Origin: Panopea generosa
Taxonomy: Eukaryota; Mollusca; Bivalvia; Adapedonta; Hiatellidae
Direction of reading: 5' to 3'
Length of the DNA stretch: 64,000 nt
Assembly (NCBI GenBank): GCA_029582155.1
Contig: CM055896.1
Coordinates: forward strand, 8,078,482-8,142,481
How positions within the stretch are numbered: position 1 is the stretch's first letter; every line of letters begins with the position of its first letter. The translations under genes and the position numbers were made by a program. This document shows, piece by piece, positions 1-12,685 of the stretch. The notes under the pieces are model-generated. The model made no database searches. It was not told the DNA's origin and saw nothing but the letters and a program-made list of their open reading frames with translations.

Positions 1-1846
1 AAATACGTATGCTTTTATTGTTATGAAAAGAAAAGAAAACTCAGATATACCGTAGTTTTAGGAAATGGGCATAATGGTAATGTAATGAAAGTAAACAATA
101 CATCAAATATACCGTAGTTATAGGAAATAGGCATAACGGTCGTGTAATGAAAGTAAACAATACATCAAATATACCGTAGTTATAAGAAATAGGCATAACG
201 GTCGTGTAATGAAAGTAAACAATACATCAAATATACCGTAGTTATAGGAAATAGGCATAATGGCAGTTTAATGAATGTAAACAATACATCAAATATACAG
301 TTGTTATAGGAAAAAGGCATAACGGTAATGTTATGAAAGTAAACAATACATCAAATATACTGTAGTTATAGGAAATAGGCATAACTGTAGTATAATGAAA
401 TCAAACAATATCAAACCTACCGTAATTGAAGGAAGCCATGATGATATCGTAACGAAAGCAAACATATTTCAGACGTACCGTAATTGAAGGAAGCCATGAT
501 GATATCGTAACGAAAGCAAACATATATCAGACATACCGTAGTCGAAGGAAGCCATGATGATATCGTAACGAAAGCAAACATATATCAGACCTACCGTAGT
601 TGAAGGAAGCCATGATGATATCGTAACGAAAGCAAACATATATCAAACCTACCGTAGTTGAAGGAAGCCATGATGATATCGTAACGAAAGCAAACATTTA
701 TCAGACCTACCGTAGTTGAAGGAAATAGGACAAATACAATCGTAATGAAAGCAAACAATATATAGGCCTACAGTGGTTGGAGGAAATTGGCATAATGATA
801 TCGTAATGAAAGCAAACATATTCTAGTATCAGACCTACCGTAGTTGAAGAAAAAAAGACATATTGATATCGTAATGAAAGCAAACAATATATTAGAGCTA
901 CCGCGGTTTAAAGAAATGGGCATAGGGATATCTTAATGAAAGCAAACATATACTAGTATCAGACCTACCGTAGTTGAAGACAAAAAGACATAATGGTATC
1001 GTAATGAAAGCAAACAATATATCAGATATATCGTAGTTGAAGGTAATAGACATTTTTTTCGTAATTAAATGAAACAATATATCAGATATACCGCAGTTAA
1101 AGGATATAGGCATGATATCGTAATGAAACCAAGCAATATATCAGACCTACCATAGTTATAGCAGATACGCATAACGGTACCATAATCAAAGCAAACAATG
1201 CATCAGAGCCATCAAAGTTGAAAGAAATAGTAATTATGATACCGTAATGGAAGGAAAATGTATATCAGAACTACCGTTACTGAAGGAAATAGACATAATG
1301 CTATCGTAATGAAAGCAAACAATATATCAGACCTACCGTAGTTGAAGGAAATGGGAATAATAAAATCGTAACGGAGTGAAACAATATATCAGACCTACCA
1401 TAGTTATAGGAAAGGGGCATAACGGTACCGTTATGAAATCAAACAATGTATTAGACCTACCGTAGTTGAAAGAAATGGGAATAATAAAATCGTAACAGAA
1501 TGAAACAATATATCAGACCTACCATAGTTATAGGAAAGGGGCATAACCGTACCGTTATGAAATCAAACAATATATCAGACCTACCGTAGTTGAAAGAAAT
1601 GGGAATAATAAAATCGTAACAGAATGAAACAATATATCAGACCTACCATAGTTATAGGAAAGGGGCATAACCGTACCGTTATGAAATCAAACAATATATC
1701 AGACCTACCGTAGTTGAAGGAAATGGGAATAATAAAATCGTAACGGAATGAAACAATATATCAGACCTACCATAGTTATAGGAAAGGGGCATAACGGTAC
1801 CGTTATGAAATCAAACAATATACCAGACCTACCGTAGTTGAAGGAA
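1..1846. repeat. 58-62 bp tandem array, runs off left edge
   Basis: About 30 head-to-tail units, recognisable by the core CTACCGTAGTTGAAGGAA, a GCATAATG-like middle and a TAATGAAAGCAAACAATAT end. The left part uses a 62-bp version (TATACCGTAGTTATAGG) and the part near 430-720 a 58-bp version with GCCATGATGATATCG. The array ends abruptly near 1846 against exon-like sequence. On the minus strand each unit carries a CGGTAGGT splice-donor-like string. The short open frames inside it are products of the repeat. Confidence 0.92.
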
Positions 1847-2021
1847 GCTGTTGAAAACAGACCCATAATTGATATTCGTACATAACGCTTTGTAGTTATG
1901 GTAACTTCGCTCGTGTCTGGCCCATCGCAGTTATCGGACGTGTCAGGGAATGGACCAACTCCAAGGCAAAGCTTAGTTCCGTTATCGTCTTGTCGTTGCC
2001 GAAACCAATGAAAGCTCATAT
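1847..2021 (-). CDS. Candidate coding exon of unrecognised gene (3' of pair)
   Basis: An open frame on the minus strand encodes a non-repetitive, protein-like stretch with FHWFRQRQDDNG near its start, two cysteines (one in LCLGVGPF, one in DNCDGP), then TTKRYVRISIMG. Two acceptors are possible, after ACAG at 2022 or after ATATGAG at 2015; the second matches the phase-2 end of the exon at 3162-3408. The 3' end is unclear because the frame runs straight into the tandem array, where the first unit offers TACG|GTAGGT as a donor. The family is not recognised. It could be a live exon or a remnant cut by the array. Confidence 0.4.
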
Positions 2022-2325
2022 CTGTTTTGCAGTTGAAACCATCAACATTGTTGTACGCGGGACTGTTATAAAAATATGGAGAATAAATGTATTAAAAGTG
2101 TTTGAATAAAGTGTGTACTGTTGAAAGAGTGATAGATACATACCCGTTTAAACTTTATTTAAATTCCACTTTAGAAACACAATGTGTATCCTCTTTCCAT
2201 AATATAACATAAACTACGCTTTGAATACCATTTTATCATATTAGACCATACTACATTCAACCATTATTGAATCATATTTTTATACAAATGAATCTTTATG
2301 TAAAGGGTTATTTTCGATAAACCTA

Positions 2326-2504
2326 TACAGTCAAACCTGTCTTAAGCAGTCAGCCAAAGGAAGGAGCAAATTTACATTTTAACACAGCTTGTTGCTTAAT
2401 ACAGTTAATTCACTCTAAAACACAGAAATAGTAAATATCAAATGTGTCTGCTTAAGACAAGTGACTTCTTAACAGAGATGACCGCTTACACAGGTTTGAT
2501 TGTA
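2326..2504. mobile_element. MITE-like element with ~25-bp terminal inverted repeats
   Basis: The left end reads TACAGTCAAACCTGTCTTAA and the reverse complement of the right end reads TACAATCAAACCTGTGTAAG, so the ends form imperfect inverted repeats, flanked by TATA-like sequence. There is no coding capacity. The length and structure fit a non-autonomous DNA transposon. Confidence 0.65.
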
Positions 2505-3161
2505 TATTGTTAATAAACATCTTCAGAAAATAGAAGTATTACTTTAAAGTATTTAACATTTCTGACCCCAGGTAAAATACATATATCCAAATCCCACTAT
2601 TTATTTATATAATACAGCACTGCACGTTCATAATGTTTTAGTCCCTCTTAATATAATCTCACTTATCCTGTCTAACAATTCACCCATGACTGTATGTCGA
2701 CTTCTGGTGACGGGAACAGTGCTTCATTAAAGTTTCCATCAGTCGTAACCATTCATCAGAATTAAAACTACTAGTTTTCTATATCTTTGATATAAATTAT
2801 TATTATAATTACTGCCTAAACAACACCCTTTCTCCAAAAAGGCCTAAATATAAAGAGTACATAAAACAAGACAAACTGACACACTGATGAAATAAATAAG
2901 GATAACTATAAACAAGTCTATCAAGTTCAGTCTGTGTTCTTCCCACATCAATACATTTATTATCATATACACGTATAACTTTTAATGTGTTGCAAAAAGC
3001 GTCCAACTCATTTCAATTATTGCAATTTCTTTGAGTTTTCTTTTAATATGCGTACTGACCGTCGCGATATGACTGAAAAAGATTTTGGTATTAATTGATT
3101 TCCATGTAAATAAGCACTGTGTAATTTAAATTAATACTACACAAATCAACACGTTACTCAC
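2505..3161. other. Intergenic or intronic, no feature seen
   Basis: AT-rich single-copy sequence between the two minus-strand exon candidates. If those exons belong to one gene, this and the MITE are its intron. No convincing coding or RNA feature was seen. Confidence 0.5.
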
Positions 3162-3408
3162 GCCGTTATGATTGTTGAGTTACAATTTGGATCACATGTC
3201 GTGACTACTGTTTGCTTGCCACCAAGATGTACAGTCACTGATGCTTTTGAAGTGGTATCCTTCTGGTAGAACTGTACGACCGTCTTGCCACAGTTAAGCA
3301 ACCTTAGTTTGAGAATATCATCCGTCTCTGCAAGTTCAACAACATGCGGTACCATCTTCTTCATCCTCTTCGAAGTGCCATCAAACACAGTTGTGGCAGT
3401 TTGGATTT
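3162..3408 (-). CDS. Candidate internal coding exon, unrecognised protein
   Basis: A 247-bp block on the minus strand is bounded by a good acceptor (TCTCCATTACAG) and a good donor (GTGAGT). It is open throughout in one frame: phase-1 entry, phase-2 exit, about 82 residues. The protein contains FDGTSKRMKKMVPHVVEL, LKLRLLNCGKTVVQFYQK and TTCDPNCNSTIITA, with three cysteines, and has the composition of an extracellular or adhesion domain. I do not recognise the family. No upstream exon was placed with confidence. It lies downstream of gene 1 on the same strand but beyond the position of that gene's terminal exon, so it probably belongs to another gene. Confidence 0.55.
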
Positions 3409-3612
3409 CTGTAATGGAGATAGTGATGGTGAGAACATGTGTTCTGTTGTGTCACGGGTGTATAGACATGTTCCTCTCTAAGTCTTGGGTTATATGTACG
3501 TGCTATATAATATTCATGGTACTGAAACTGTGATTATAGGAGATACAAGATAAGATATGCAAGTATATGATCCATGTTCCACAGATTCAAGATAAGTTAT
3601 TTATACGTAATG

Positions 3613-3923
3613 GTAACCATCGTCGGATACCCACGCGTAATCCATTCCGATACTCTCCATTTATCACCCGTGGGATATAACACTAGCTTTGTGTCTTTTC
3701 TACAAAGCCACGATGCAACCATATGATTGGTTCCTTCACGATTTCATGAAGGTAACGTTATCCAATCGTAACGCTAGTTGCATGCAAATTCCGTTGTTAA
3801 CATTAGCTGTAATTTGTTCTAGTCTGTTCAAATAAAACGTCGCGGAGCTAGCGTAATTTCCCACGGGTGATGGATTGAGAGTATCGGAATCGACACCCGT
3901 GGGTATCCGACGATGAATGGTAA
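3613..3923. mobile_element. MITE with long (~75 bp) terminal inverted repeats
   Basis: The left arm runs from GTAACCATCGTCGGATACCC through CCGATACTCTCCAT and ATCACCCGTGGG to CTAGC. The right arm is its reverse complement with few changes (GGGTGATGGATTGAGAGTAT and GTATCCGACGATGAATGG). The middle is about 160 bp with no coding capacity. This is typical of a foldback or long-TIR non-autonomous DNA transposon. Confidence 0.8.
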
Positions 3924-4790
3924 CGGGAAGCTAACATTTGCAAGTAATTTTACCAAGTGGGACTATTTTACTCAAAAGTTTACATATGTATTACTTGAAA
4001 CACAAATATACTGAAAAGTGTCTAAGGGAAATTGATTCAACTACACTGATAAAGATATTTACTATATACATGGGGACCAGTTTCACTAAACATTTCAGCT
4101 GAGATTTTCCTCAACTAAAAAAATATATTTCTCGTACCAATCACTACACATTAAATGACCAGACAGAAATGAAGTCACAGCACATATTTACTCGATATTT
4201 ACTCGTTGGTAAAGGATAGAATGCAAAATGAAGTTACAGCCTTTGAGAGATTTGAGTTTGAGAAAATATCAAGTTGAGATTTTAGTGAAACTCATTAAGA
4301 TTAATGGACATAACAAGTAATTCCGATATTTTAACAGGATAAAATGTTAAAAATAATGGTCATCATAAAGCAAGCCTACAAAACACGGCAATTTTTGATA
4401 TGAACTTTTTGTAATAAACATGCACTTTTCTGTTTCTTTAATATGAGTGTTGCGGTCAGAGAGCGAACTGTTGATGTTTTATACTTAAGTATACAACGTT
4501 CTATCATTTACAACAATTATCATAACTTTCCACTGAATGTGCTGATATGTAATGTAAAAATCATCGTAGTTTTTCGGGGGTATTGGTTGCACTTAAAATA
4601 ATCACCAATACTGTTGTTTATAGACGACATTTTAAAACACAAATATCTTAAAAATCAAGGTTGTTGCTACAGAAAATCGCACTGATTTCTTCACATTTCA
4701 TTATTTTTTCAGGTCAGCCGGAACACACCATGGATATACATTTAAAAGACATACATCTTTAACACAAGTTTAAGGTTTATAAAGAGTCAC
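3924..4790. other. Non-repetitive AT-rich stretch, nothing seen
   Basis: No open frame of note, splice-bounded exon or repeat was recognised between the MITE and the 27-bp array. Confidence 0.5.
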
Positions 4791-5203
4791 ATTTTGTCTT
4801 TACAAAATATTATGTTGTTTGATACATTTACAAATTCTATTTTGTTTGATACATTTACAAAATATATTTTGTTTGATACATTTACAAAATATATGTTGTT
4901 TGATACATTTACAAATTATATTTTGTTTGATACATTTACAAATTACATTTTGTTTGATACATTTACAAAATATATTTTGTTTGATACATTTACAAAATAT
5001 ATTTTGTTTGATACATTTACAAATTATATTTTGTTTGATACATTTACAAATTACATTTTGTTTGATACATTTACAAAATATATTTTGTTTGATACATTTA
5101 CAAAATATATTTTGTTTGATACATTTACAAATTACATTTTGCTTGATACATTTACAAAAAATGTTTTGTTTAATACATTTAAAAAATATATTTTGTTTTA
5201 AAG
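4791..5203. repeat. 27-bp minisatellite, ~15 copies
   Basis: The unit is close to TTGTTTGATACATTTACAAA plus ATATATT. Because 27 is a multiple of three, two forward frames stay open (repeating ILFDTFTKY and CLIHLQNIF); this follows from the period and is not evidence of a gene. A short second block of the same repeat lies at 5625-5695. Confidence 0.93.
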
Positions 5204-5910
5204 TGTTGATACAACCCTTTCGACTGACACATCAACTTAAACATTACACATGTTTTAGTTACTTAAAATTGACTTGTTGACCAAACACGAATTTATTTTT
5301 TTAATAATCTATTGGTTTTTAATTATAAAGTATTTATTTAGATAACATGGCAAAGTTCATATAAACGAGTTTCATACCAACCACTAGGTGCTCGTTACAG
5401 GTGCACGTTACAGGTGCTCGTTACAGGTGCACGTTATATGTACACGTTACAGGTGCACGTTTTAGGTGCACGTTACAGGTGCTCGTTACAGGTGCACGTT
5501 ATATGTACACGTTACAGGTGCACGTTTTAGGTGCACGTTACAGGTGCTCGTTACAGGTGCACGTTATATGTACACGTTACAGGTGCACGTTTTAGGTGCA
5601 CGTATTTATTTATATAATATATGTTGTTTTGATACATTTACTAAATATATGTTGTTTGATATATTTACAAAAAATATATGTTATTTGATACAATTAAAGT
5701 GTTGATACAATCCTTTCGAATAAGACAATTAGTTTGAAACATCATCATATATCAGTTGATTAAAATGATTTGTTGATCAAACACGAATTTGTCTTTTACT
5801 AATCTATTGGTTTTTAGTTATACAGCATTTGTAAACATAAGTTCATATAAACGAGTTTCATACCAACCACTAGGTGTATGTTACAGGTGCACGTTATAGG
5901 TGCACGTATT
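5204..5910 (+). repeat. Diverged tandem duplication of array plus spacer
   Basis: The spacer 5207-5388 (with CAAACACGAATTTATTTTTT, AATCTATTGGTTTTTA and ACGAGTTTCATACCAACCAC) recurs at 5700-5880. In both copies it is preceded by 27-bp units and followed by 13-bp AGGTGCACGTTAC units. The whole module has been duplicated, with the second copy holding far fewer units. Confidence 0.8.
5385..5611. repeat. 13-bp minisatellite in a 65-bp higher-order unit
   Basis: The basic unit is AGGTGCACGTTAC with variants (GCTCG, ATATGTACACG, TTTTAGG). Five variants in fixed order form a 65-bp block repeated about three times. Two more basic units sit at 5880-5908 in the duplicated module. Confidence 0.9.
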
Positions 5911-7585
5911 TATTAATCATTTGGACATTGCACAACTTATGTAGACTCTCTCCTCTCTTATTATTTAAGAGCATTAAGACAAAATATAAATGGGATTCTC
6001 GATTAATTAGTGGGTGTGCATTCCGTTCCATATGTAATTTTAATTAAGCGTATACATGTTTAACACAACAAAAAGCACAATACCTCTGCAATGTAATCGT
6101 TTTGTTTGGGTTGGTGTCTGTTGAATCTGTAATATAAAAGGATACAATAAATCTAACTTTCTTAAAGAGCACGTAATTTTGAAATCTTTGCTAGTTGCGC
6201 AATGTTTCGTTCGACGTCGTCAACATCATAATCAATCTTATATATTTTTATAGTTCATTTCTATTTTTATTTGAAGCGTTGTTTACCAAGATTAAGTGAG
6301 AAAAATACATTGAAAACACAAATAAAATCCAATGAATTGATCAATTAATTAACTTTTCAAATCTGCTGCCCGTGATGCTAGCGCTATTGCTTGCTTTAAG
6401 CAACATCTTAACCACGACATAACTAAAGTACCAAATACTTTAACTCGGGAAATAGGAGAGCACAAATACTGCACACACGATTACGTACTAATTGCAGTTC
6501 CCTAAACCAATATTAATTTCATAAAAATATCGTTGAATCTCCCCTTTGTACTTGTGGAAGTATCGAAAGTATCATTTTTTTCTGAAATGTCCGCTCCATG
6601 ATATTGTTCTCGCCGACCTATTGGGGAAACTCAGTCTGTTACGCGCTACGTCTGTAAATAATTTAATGTTTGGTAAAATCTTGCATATGACATAAACATT
6701 TACTATTTTCGAAGCTGTCCAAAAAATCACCCTGCCGAATAAATTATTTTGAATATAAATCTTGAACTGCAAGTAGCCTAATTTCTGATCATGTCACAAA
6801 TCACGCAGCATTCCCCCAAGTTTTTGCATGTTCACTTTTCTTTCTTTTCCATATAAAAAATTAAATCTTTCTCATTGTTTTTTCTTTTTAATTTTTTTAA
6901 ACCAAAAGTATTAGATATTCTCTTGTAATTTTCTTTTTCTTCTAAACAGTATCAAGTTAAAATCATTATATAACATTAATTATTAAGCATATTTAAACTG
7001 CGAACAACAACTGCATTCTTCGCTAAGAATTTTGTAAGATTCATATTTCGTTCTGATTCTGTTCTAATTGTTTCACAAATATGTCATTATATTGTAAATA
7101 TAAGAAATAAAATATGTTTAAACTAAATCTGAGGAGTCAGTGACTATAATTACGAATCGAGAACTTCTAATATAAATTATAGATTTTCCTTTTTGATTTA
7201 GCCAATATATCTGCATCTTCCACGTAACAAGTCGCATACTAAGCCCCTCCCAAATCAGATGCAACACAGAATACGTGCAAGAACGGAAGTATAAAAGAGG
7301 ATAGAAAACTGTCATCGATATGCTATAACTGTTTAACCGGATACTGTGTATGTCCGAATAGCGCTAGTTTTTACTTCTAAAAGGTTTTCACGAATTGAAT
7401 TAAGACAATACTTTTTATGTTAAATACCATACAAGAAGATACGTGTTTTTACAGGCACCTCAAACAATGTTTGTTTTCATCAAGTTTAGAACGGCGATCT
7501 ACAAGCTTTCCCTGTCCCCTCAAAATATGATATTAATCATTAGTTTCAAATCATTTTAACTATTTCAGCATACTGCAATATCAGT
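5911..7585. other. AT-rich, no confirmed gene
   Basis: Long AT-rich stretch with no convincing gene. A 43-bp block at 6084-6126 on the minus strand has an acceptor (TATATTACAG) and a weak donor (GTATTG); its phase would fit the exon at 3162-3408, but it is too short to call. Confidence 0.5.
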
Positions 7586-10500
7586 AATGTATATTTGGCA
7601 CTTAAACTAGGCGAAATTAGTAGTGTATATGTGGCACGTAAACTATGTGATATAAGTAATGTATATGTGGCACGTAAACTATGTGATATAAGTAATGTAT
7701 ATGTGACACGTTAACTAGGTGATATAAGTAATGTATATGTGACACGTTAACTAGGCGATATCAGTTATGTATATGTGACACGTTAACTAGGCGATATCAG
7801 TAATGTATATGAGGCACGTAAACTAGGTGATATAAGTAATGTATATGTGGCACTTAAACTAGGTGATATTAGTAATGTATATGTGGCACGTAAACTAGGT
7901 GATATAAGTAATGTATATGTGGCACGTAAACTAGGTGATATAAGTAATGTATATGTGGCACGTAAACTAGGTGATATAAGTAATGTATATGTGGCACGTA
8001 AACTAGGTGATATAAGTAATGTATATGTGACACGTTAACTAGGCGATATCAGTAATGTATATGAGGCACGTAAACTAGGTGATATAAGTAATGTATATGT
8101 GGCACTTAAACTAGGTGATATTAGTAATGTATATGTGGCACGTAAACTAGGTGATATAAGTAATGTATATGTGGCACGTAAACTAGGTGATATAAGTAAT
8201 GTATATGTGGCACGTAAACTAGGTGATATAAGTAATGTATATGTGACACGTTAACTACGCGATATCAGTTATGTTTATGTGGCACGTAAACTAGGCGATA
8301 TCAGTAATGTATATGAGGCACGTAAACTAAGTGATATAAGTAATATATATGTGACACTTAAACTAGGCGATATAAGTAATGTATATGTGGCACGTAAACT
8401 AGGCGATATAAGTAATGTATATGTGGCACGTAAACTAGGAGATATCAGTAATGTATATGTGGCACGTAAACTAGGCGATATTAGTAATGTATATGAGGCA
8501 CGTAAACTATGCGATATAAGTAATGTATATGTGGCACGTAAACTAGGCGATATAAGTAATGTATATGTGACACGTTAACTAGGCGATATCAGTTATGTAT
8601 ATGTGACACGTTAACTAGGCGATATTAGTAATGTATATGAGGCACGTAAACTAGGTGATATAAGTAATGTATATGTGGCACTTAAACTAGGTGATATTAG
8701 TAATGTATATGTGGCACGTAAACTAGGTGATATAAGTAATGTATATTTGGCACGTAAACTAGGTGATATAAGTAATGTATATGTGGCACGTAAACTAGGT
8801 GATATAAGTAATGTATATGTGGCACGTAAACTAGGTGATATAAGTAATGTATATGTGACACGTTAACTACGCGATATCAGTTATGTTTATGTGGCACGTA
8901 AACTAGGCGATATCAGTAATGTATATGAGGCACGTAAACTAAGTGATATAAGTAATGTATATGTGACACTTAAACTAGGCGATATAAGTAATGTATATGT
9001 GGCACGTAAACTAGGCGATATAAGTAATGTATATGTGGCACGTAAACTAGGAGATATCAGTAATGTATATGTGGCACGTAAACTAGGCGATATTAGTAAT
9101 GTATATGAGGCACGTAAACTATGCGATATAAGTAATGTATATGTGGCACGTAAACTAGGCGATATAAGTAATGTATATGTGGCACGTAAACTAGGCGATA
9201 TAAGTAATGTATATGTGGCACGTTAACTAGGTGATATCAGTTACGTATATATGGCACATAAACTAGGCGATATCAGTAATATATATGTGGCACGTAAACT
9301 AAGCGATATAAGTAATGAATATGTGGTACGTAAACTAGGCGATATAAGTAACGTATATGTGGCACGTAAACTAGGCAATATAAGTAATGTATATGTGGAA
9401 TGTAAACTAGGCGATATAAGTAATGTGGCAGGTAAACTAAGCGATATTAGTAATGTATATGTGGCACATAAACTAGGCAATATAAGTAATATATATGTGG
9501 CACGTAAACTATGCCATATACGTAATGTTTATGTGAAATGTAAACTAGGCGATATAAGTATTGTATATATAGCACGTAAACTAGGTGATATTAGTAATGT
9601 ATATGTGGCACGTAAACTAGGCGATATACGTAATGTTTATGTGAAATGTAAACTAGGTTATATCAGTAATGTATATGTGGCACGTAAACTAGGTGATATT
9701 AGTAATATATATATATGTGACTAGTAAACTAGGCGATAAACGTAATGTTTATGTGAAATGTAAACTAGGCGATATAAGTAATGTATATGTGGCACGTAAA
9801 CTACTAGGTGATATAAGTAATGTATTTGTGGCACGTAAACTAGGCGATATAAGTAGTGTATATGTGGCACGTAAACTAGGTGATATAAGTAATGTATATG
9901 TGGCACGTAATCTAGACGTTATCGTAATGTATATGTGGCACGTTAACTAGGCGATACTAGTAATGTATATGTTGCACGTGAACTAGGCGATATTAGTAAT
10001 GTATATGTGGCACATAAGCTTTGCAATATAATTAATGTATATGTGGCACGTAAACTAGGCGATATTAGTAATTTATATGTGGCACGTTAACTAGGCGTTA
10101 TTAGTAATGTATATATGGCACGTAAACTAGGCGATATAAGTAATAAATATTTGGAACGTAAACTAGGCGATATAAGTAATGTTTATGTGGCACATAATCT
10201 AGGCGATATCAGTAATGTATATGTGGCACGTAAACTATGCGATATCAGTAATGTATATGTGGCACGTAAACTAGGTGATATCAATAATGTATATTTGGAA
10301 TGTAAACTGGGCGATATAAGTAATGTATATGTGGAATGTAAACTAGGCGATATCAGTAATGTATATGTGGCACGTAAACTAGGCGATATAAGTAATGTAT
10401 TTGTGGCACGTAAATTAGGCGATATAAGTAATGTATATGAGGCACGTAAACTAGGTGATATAAGTGGTGTATATGTGGCACGTAAACTAGGCGATATAAG

Positions 10501-11810
10501 TAATGTATATGTGATACATAAACTAGGCGATATAAGTAATGTATATGTGGCACATAAACTAAGCGATATAAGTAATGTATATGTGGCATGTAAACTAGGC
10601 GATATCAGTAATGTATATGTTGAATGCAATCCGGGCGATATATGTAATGTAGCAGTAAACTAGGCGATATAAGTAATGTATATGTGGCACGTAAACTAGG
10701 CCATATAAGTAATGTATATGTGGCACGTAAACTAGGCGATATAAGTAATGTATATGTTGCACGTAAACTAAGCGATATAAGTAATGTATATGTGGCACGT
10801 TAACTATGCGATATTGGTAATGTATTTGTGGCACATTAACTAGGCGATATAAGTAATGTATATGTGGCACGTAAACTAAGCGATATAAGTAATGTATATG
10901 TGGCATGTAAACTAGGTGATATAAGTAATGTATATGTGAATGTAAACTGGGCGATATAAGTAATGTGGCACGTAAACTAGGCGATATAAGTTATGTATAT
11001 GTGGAATGTAAACTAGGCGATATCAGTAATGTATATGTGGCACGTAATCTATCCTTTATCGTAATGTATATATGGTACGTTAACTAGGCGATATTAGTAA
11101 TGTATATGTGGCACTTATACTTTGCGATATAAGTAATTTATATGTGGCACGTTAACTAGGCGATATTATTAGTAATGTATATGTGGCATGTAAATTAGGC
11201 GATATTAGTAATGTATATGTGGCACGTTAACTAGCCGATATTAGTAATGTATATGTGGCACGTAAACTAGGCGATATAAGTAATGTATATGTGGCACGTT
11301 AACTAGGTGATATTAGTCATGTATATGTGGCACGTAAACTAGGCGATATTAGTAATGTATATATGGCACGTAAACTAGGTGATATGTAATGTATATGTGG
11401 CACGTAAACTAGGCGATATCAGTAATGTATATGTGGATTGTAAACTAAGCGATATAAGTAATGTATATGTGGCACGTAAACTAGGTGATATAAGTAATGT
11501 ATATTTGGCACATAAACTAGGCGATATCTTTAATGTATATGTGGCACGTAAACTAGGCGATATAATTAATGTATATGTGGAACGTGAACTAAGCGATATT
11601 AGTAATGTATATGCGGCACGTAAACTAGGCGGTATAAGTAATGTTTATGTGGCACATTAACTAGGCGATATAAGTAATGTATATGTGGCACATTAACTAG
11701 GCGATATTAGTAATGTATATGTGGCACGTAAACTAGGCGATATTAGTAATGTTTAAAGGCACGTAAACTAGGCGATATTAGTAATGTTTATGTGGCACAT
11801 AAACTAAGCG
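7586..11810. repeat. 36-bp satellite, ~117 copies
   Basis: The unit is close to TAGGCGATATAAGTAATGTA plus TATGTGGCACGTAAAC. The left half is the more homogeneous and shows higher-order copying: blocks recur at offsets of 612 bp (8279 vs 8891) and 828 bp (7847 vs 8675), which are 17 and 23 units. The right half is more diverged, with partial units near 9815 and 11030. Frames on both strands stay open for up to about 180 codons (forward motif KLGDISNVYVAR), interrupted where GTAAAC is GTTAAC. The right edge lies directly against the last exon of gene 1. Confidence 0.95.
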
Positions 11811-11814
11811 ATTT

Positions 11815-12035
11815 TCATACGTTATTATGTCGGGTCCCTAGAGGCATCACAGCTGAAGTTCCACACTTGCTGATACCTCCAAAAGTGTGAGCTGCGGTAA
11901 CAGTGAACGCCTGACTGCCTTGGGAGTTGCCAGTGTAGTTGTGATTCTTTATACGGTAACGTGTATACTCAATATCGTATTCGTATTCAACCTCTGTGAC
12001 GTTACTGTTCACCGAAACAGTGGCGTTAAGTTTAT
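11815..12035 (-). pseudogene. Gene 1 exon 6 (terminal), truncated
   Basis: The acceptor AATTTACAG precedes GATAAACTTAACGCC, as in gene 2. The protein matches gene 2 through NHNYTGN, GSQAFTVTAA and FGGISKCGTSAVMP to RHNNV, then stops at TGA (11815-11817). Gene 2 continues with WSVNYVKLAVK. Homology ends within the codon after V, where 36-bp satellite sequence takes over. There is also a one-codon loss (AAHTF against AAANTF). Confidence 0.8.
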
Positions 12036-12408
12036 CTGTAAATTAATGAGAACATTTGTAATGGCACTTTTGAAAGCTCAAAATTAATCATAGAACAGAA
12101 CAAAACATTTATTTCTATTTATTTTCTAGACTTGAGCATCATAGCTCATCGTCATATATGAACATTTTCAATGGATGCAATGTGATAGTTACAATATTAC
12201 TCATAGTTATAAATCAATATTTGTGACAGTGGTTTTAAACAAAATCATGTTGCAAAATCTAGTTATAATAGTATTTCGTCGGGAAATATAAGTATATAAA
12301 TAATAGTACTTTATTTAACATATTTATGTAAGTGAAATCATAAATAAATTGTAATTAACACTTTAAAACAACAAAATACTAATTAATAAATGCGTTGTTT
12401 TAAACTAT

Positions 12409-12626
12409 ATATAGAACCAGATATCTCCCGAGTCTGGTCTATTAACCCCAATGATAAAACCAGTGAATTCTATGCCTTTCCCAAAAGTCATAGCAATTGA
12501 ATTTTTACTTAACTATGCCGTTATTCAAACTTTTCCGAAGCACCTGCCTATCAACGTGCTCAAATGTGCTGCTATTAAACGGACCCAAATCGGGAGAGCT
12601 GGCTCCGTTCTACAGACTAGCGTTTG
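12409..12626 (+). mobile_element. ~215-bp MITE family copy (in gene 1 intron 5)
   Basis: Copy of a short element also found at 31332-31552 and 60935-61157. It starts near AGAACCAGATATCTCCCGA, contains GTCTATTAACC, AATTCTATGCC and TATTCAAACTTT, and ends GACCCAAATCGGGAGAGCTG followed by CAGACTAG. The two ends are imperfect inverted repeats (TAGTCT...CTCCCGA). No coding capacity. Confidence 0.7.
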
Positions 12627-12685
12627 ATTAGATAGTTGAAATTAAGATAAAGATGCAGGATGTAAGTAAGGAACTATTAACGAAC

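Noticed and set aside
6084-6126. 43-bp minus-strand exon upstream of the exon at 3162
   Set aside because: It has an acceptor and a matching phase, but the donor is weak (GTATTG) and the peptide is too short and featureless to support a call.
7586-11810. 36-bp array read as a CRISPR array
   Set aside because: Units follow each other with no unique spacers, and the setting is clearly eukaryotic.
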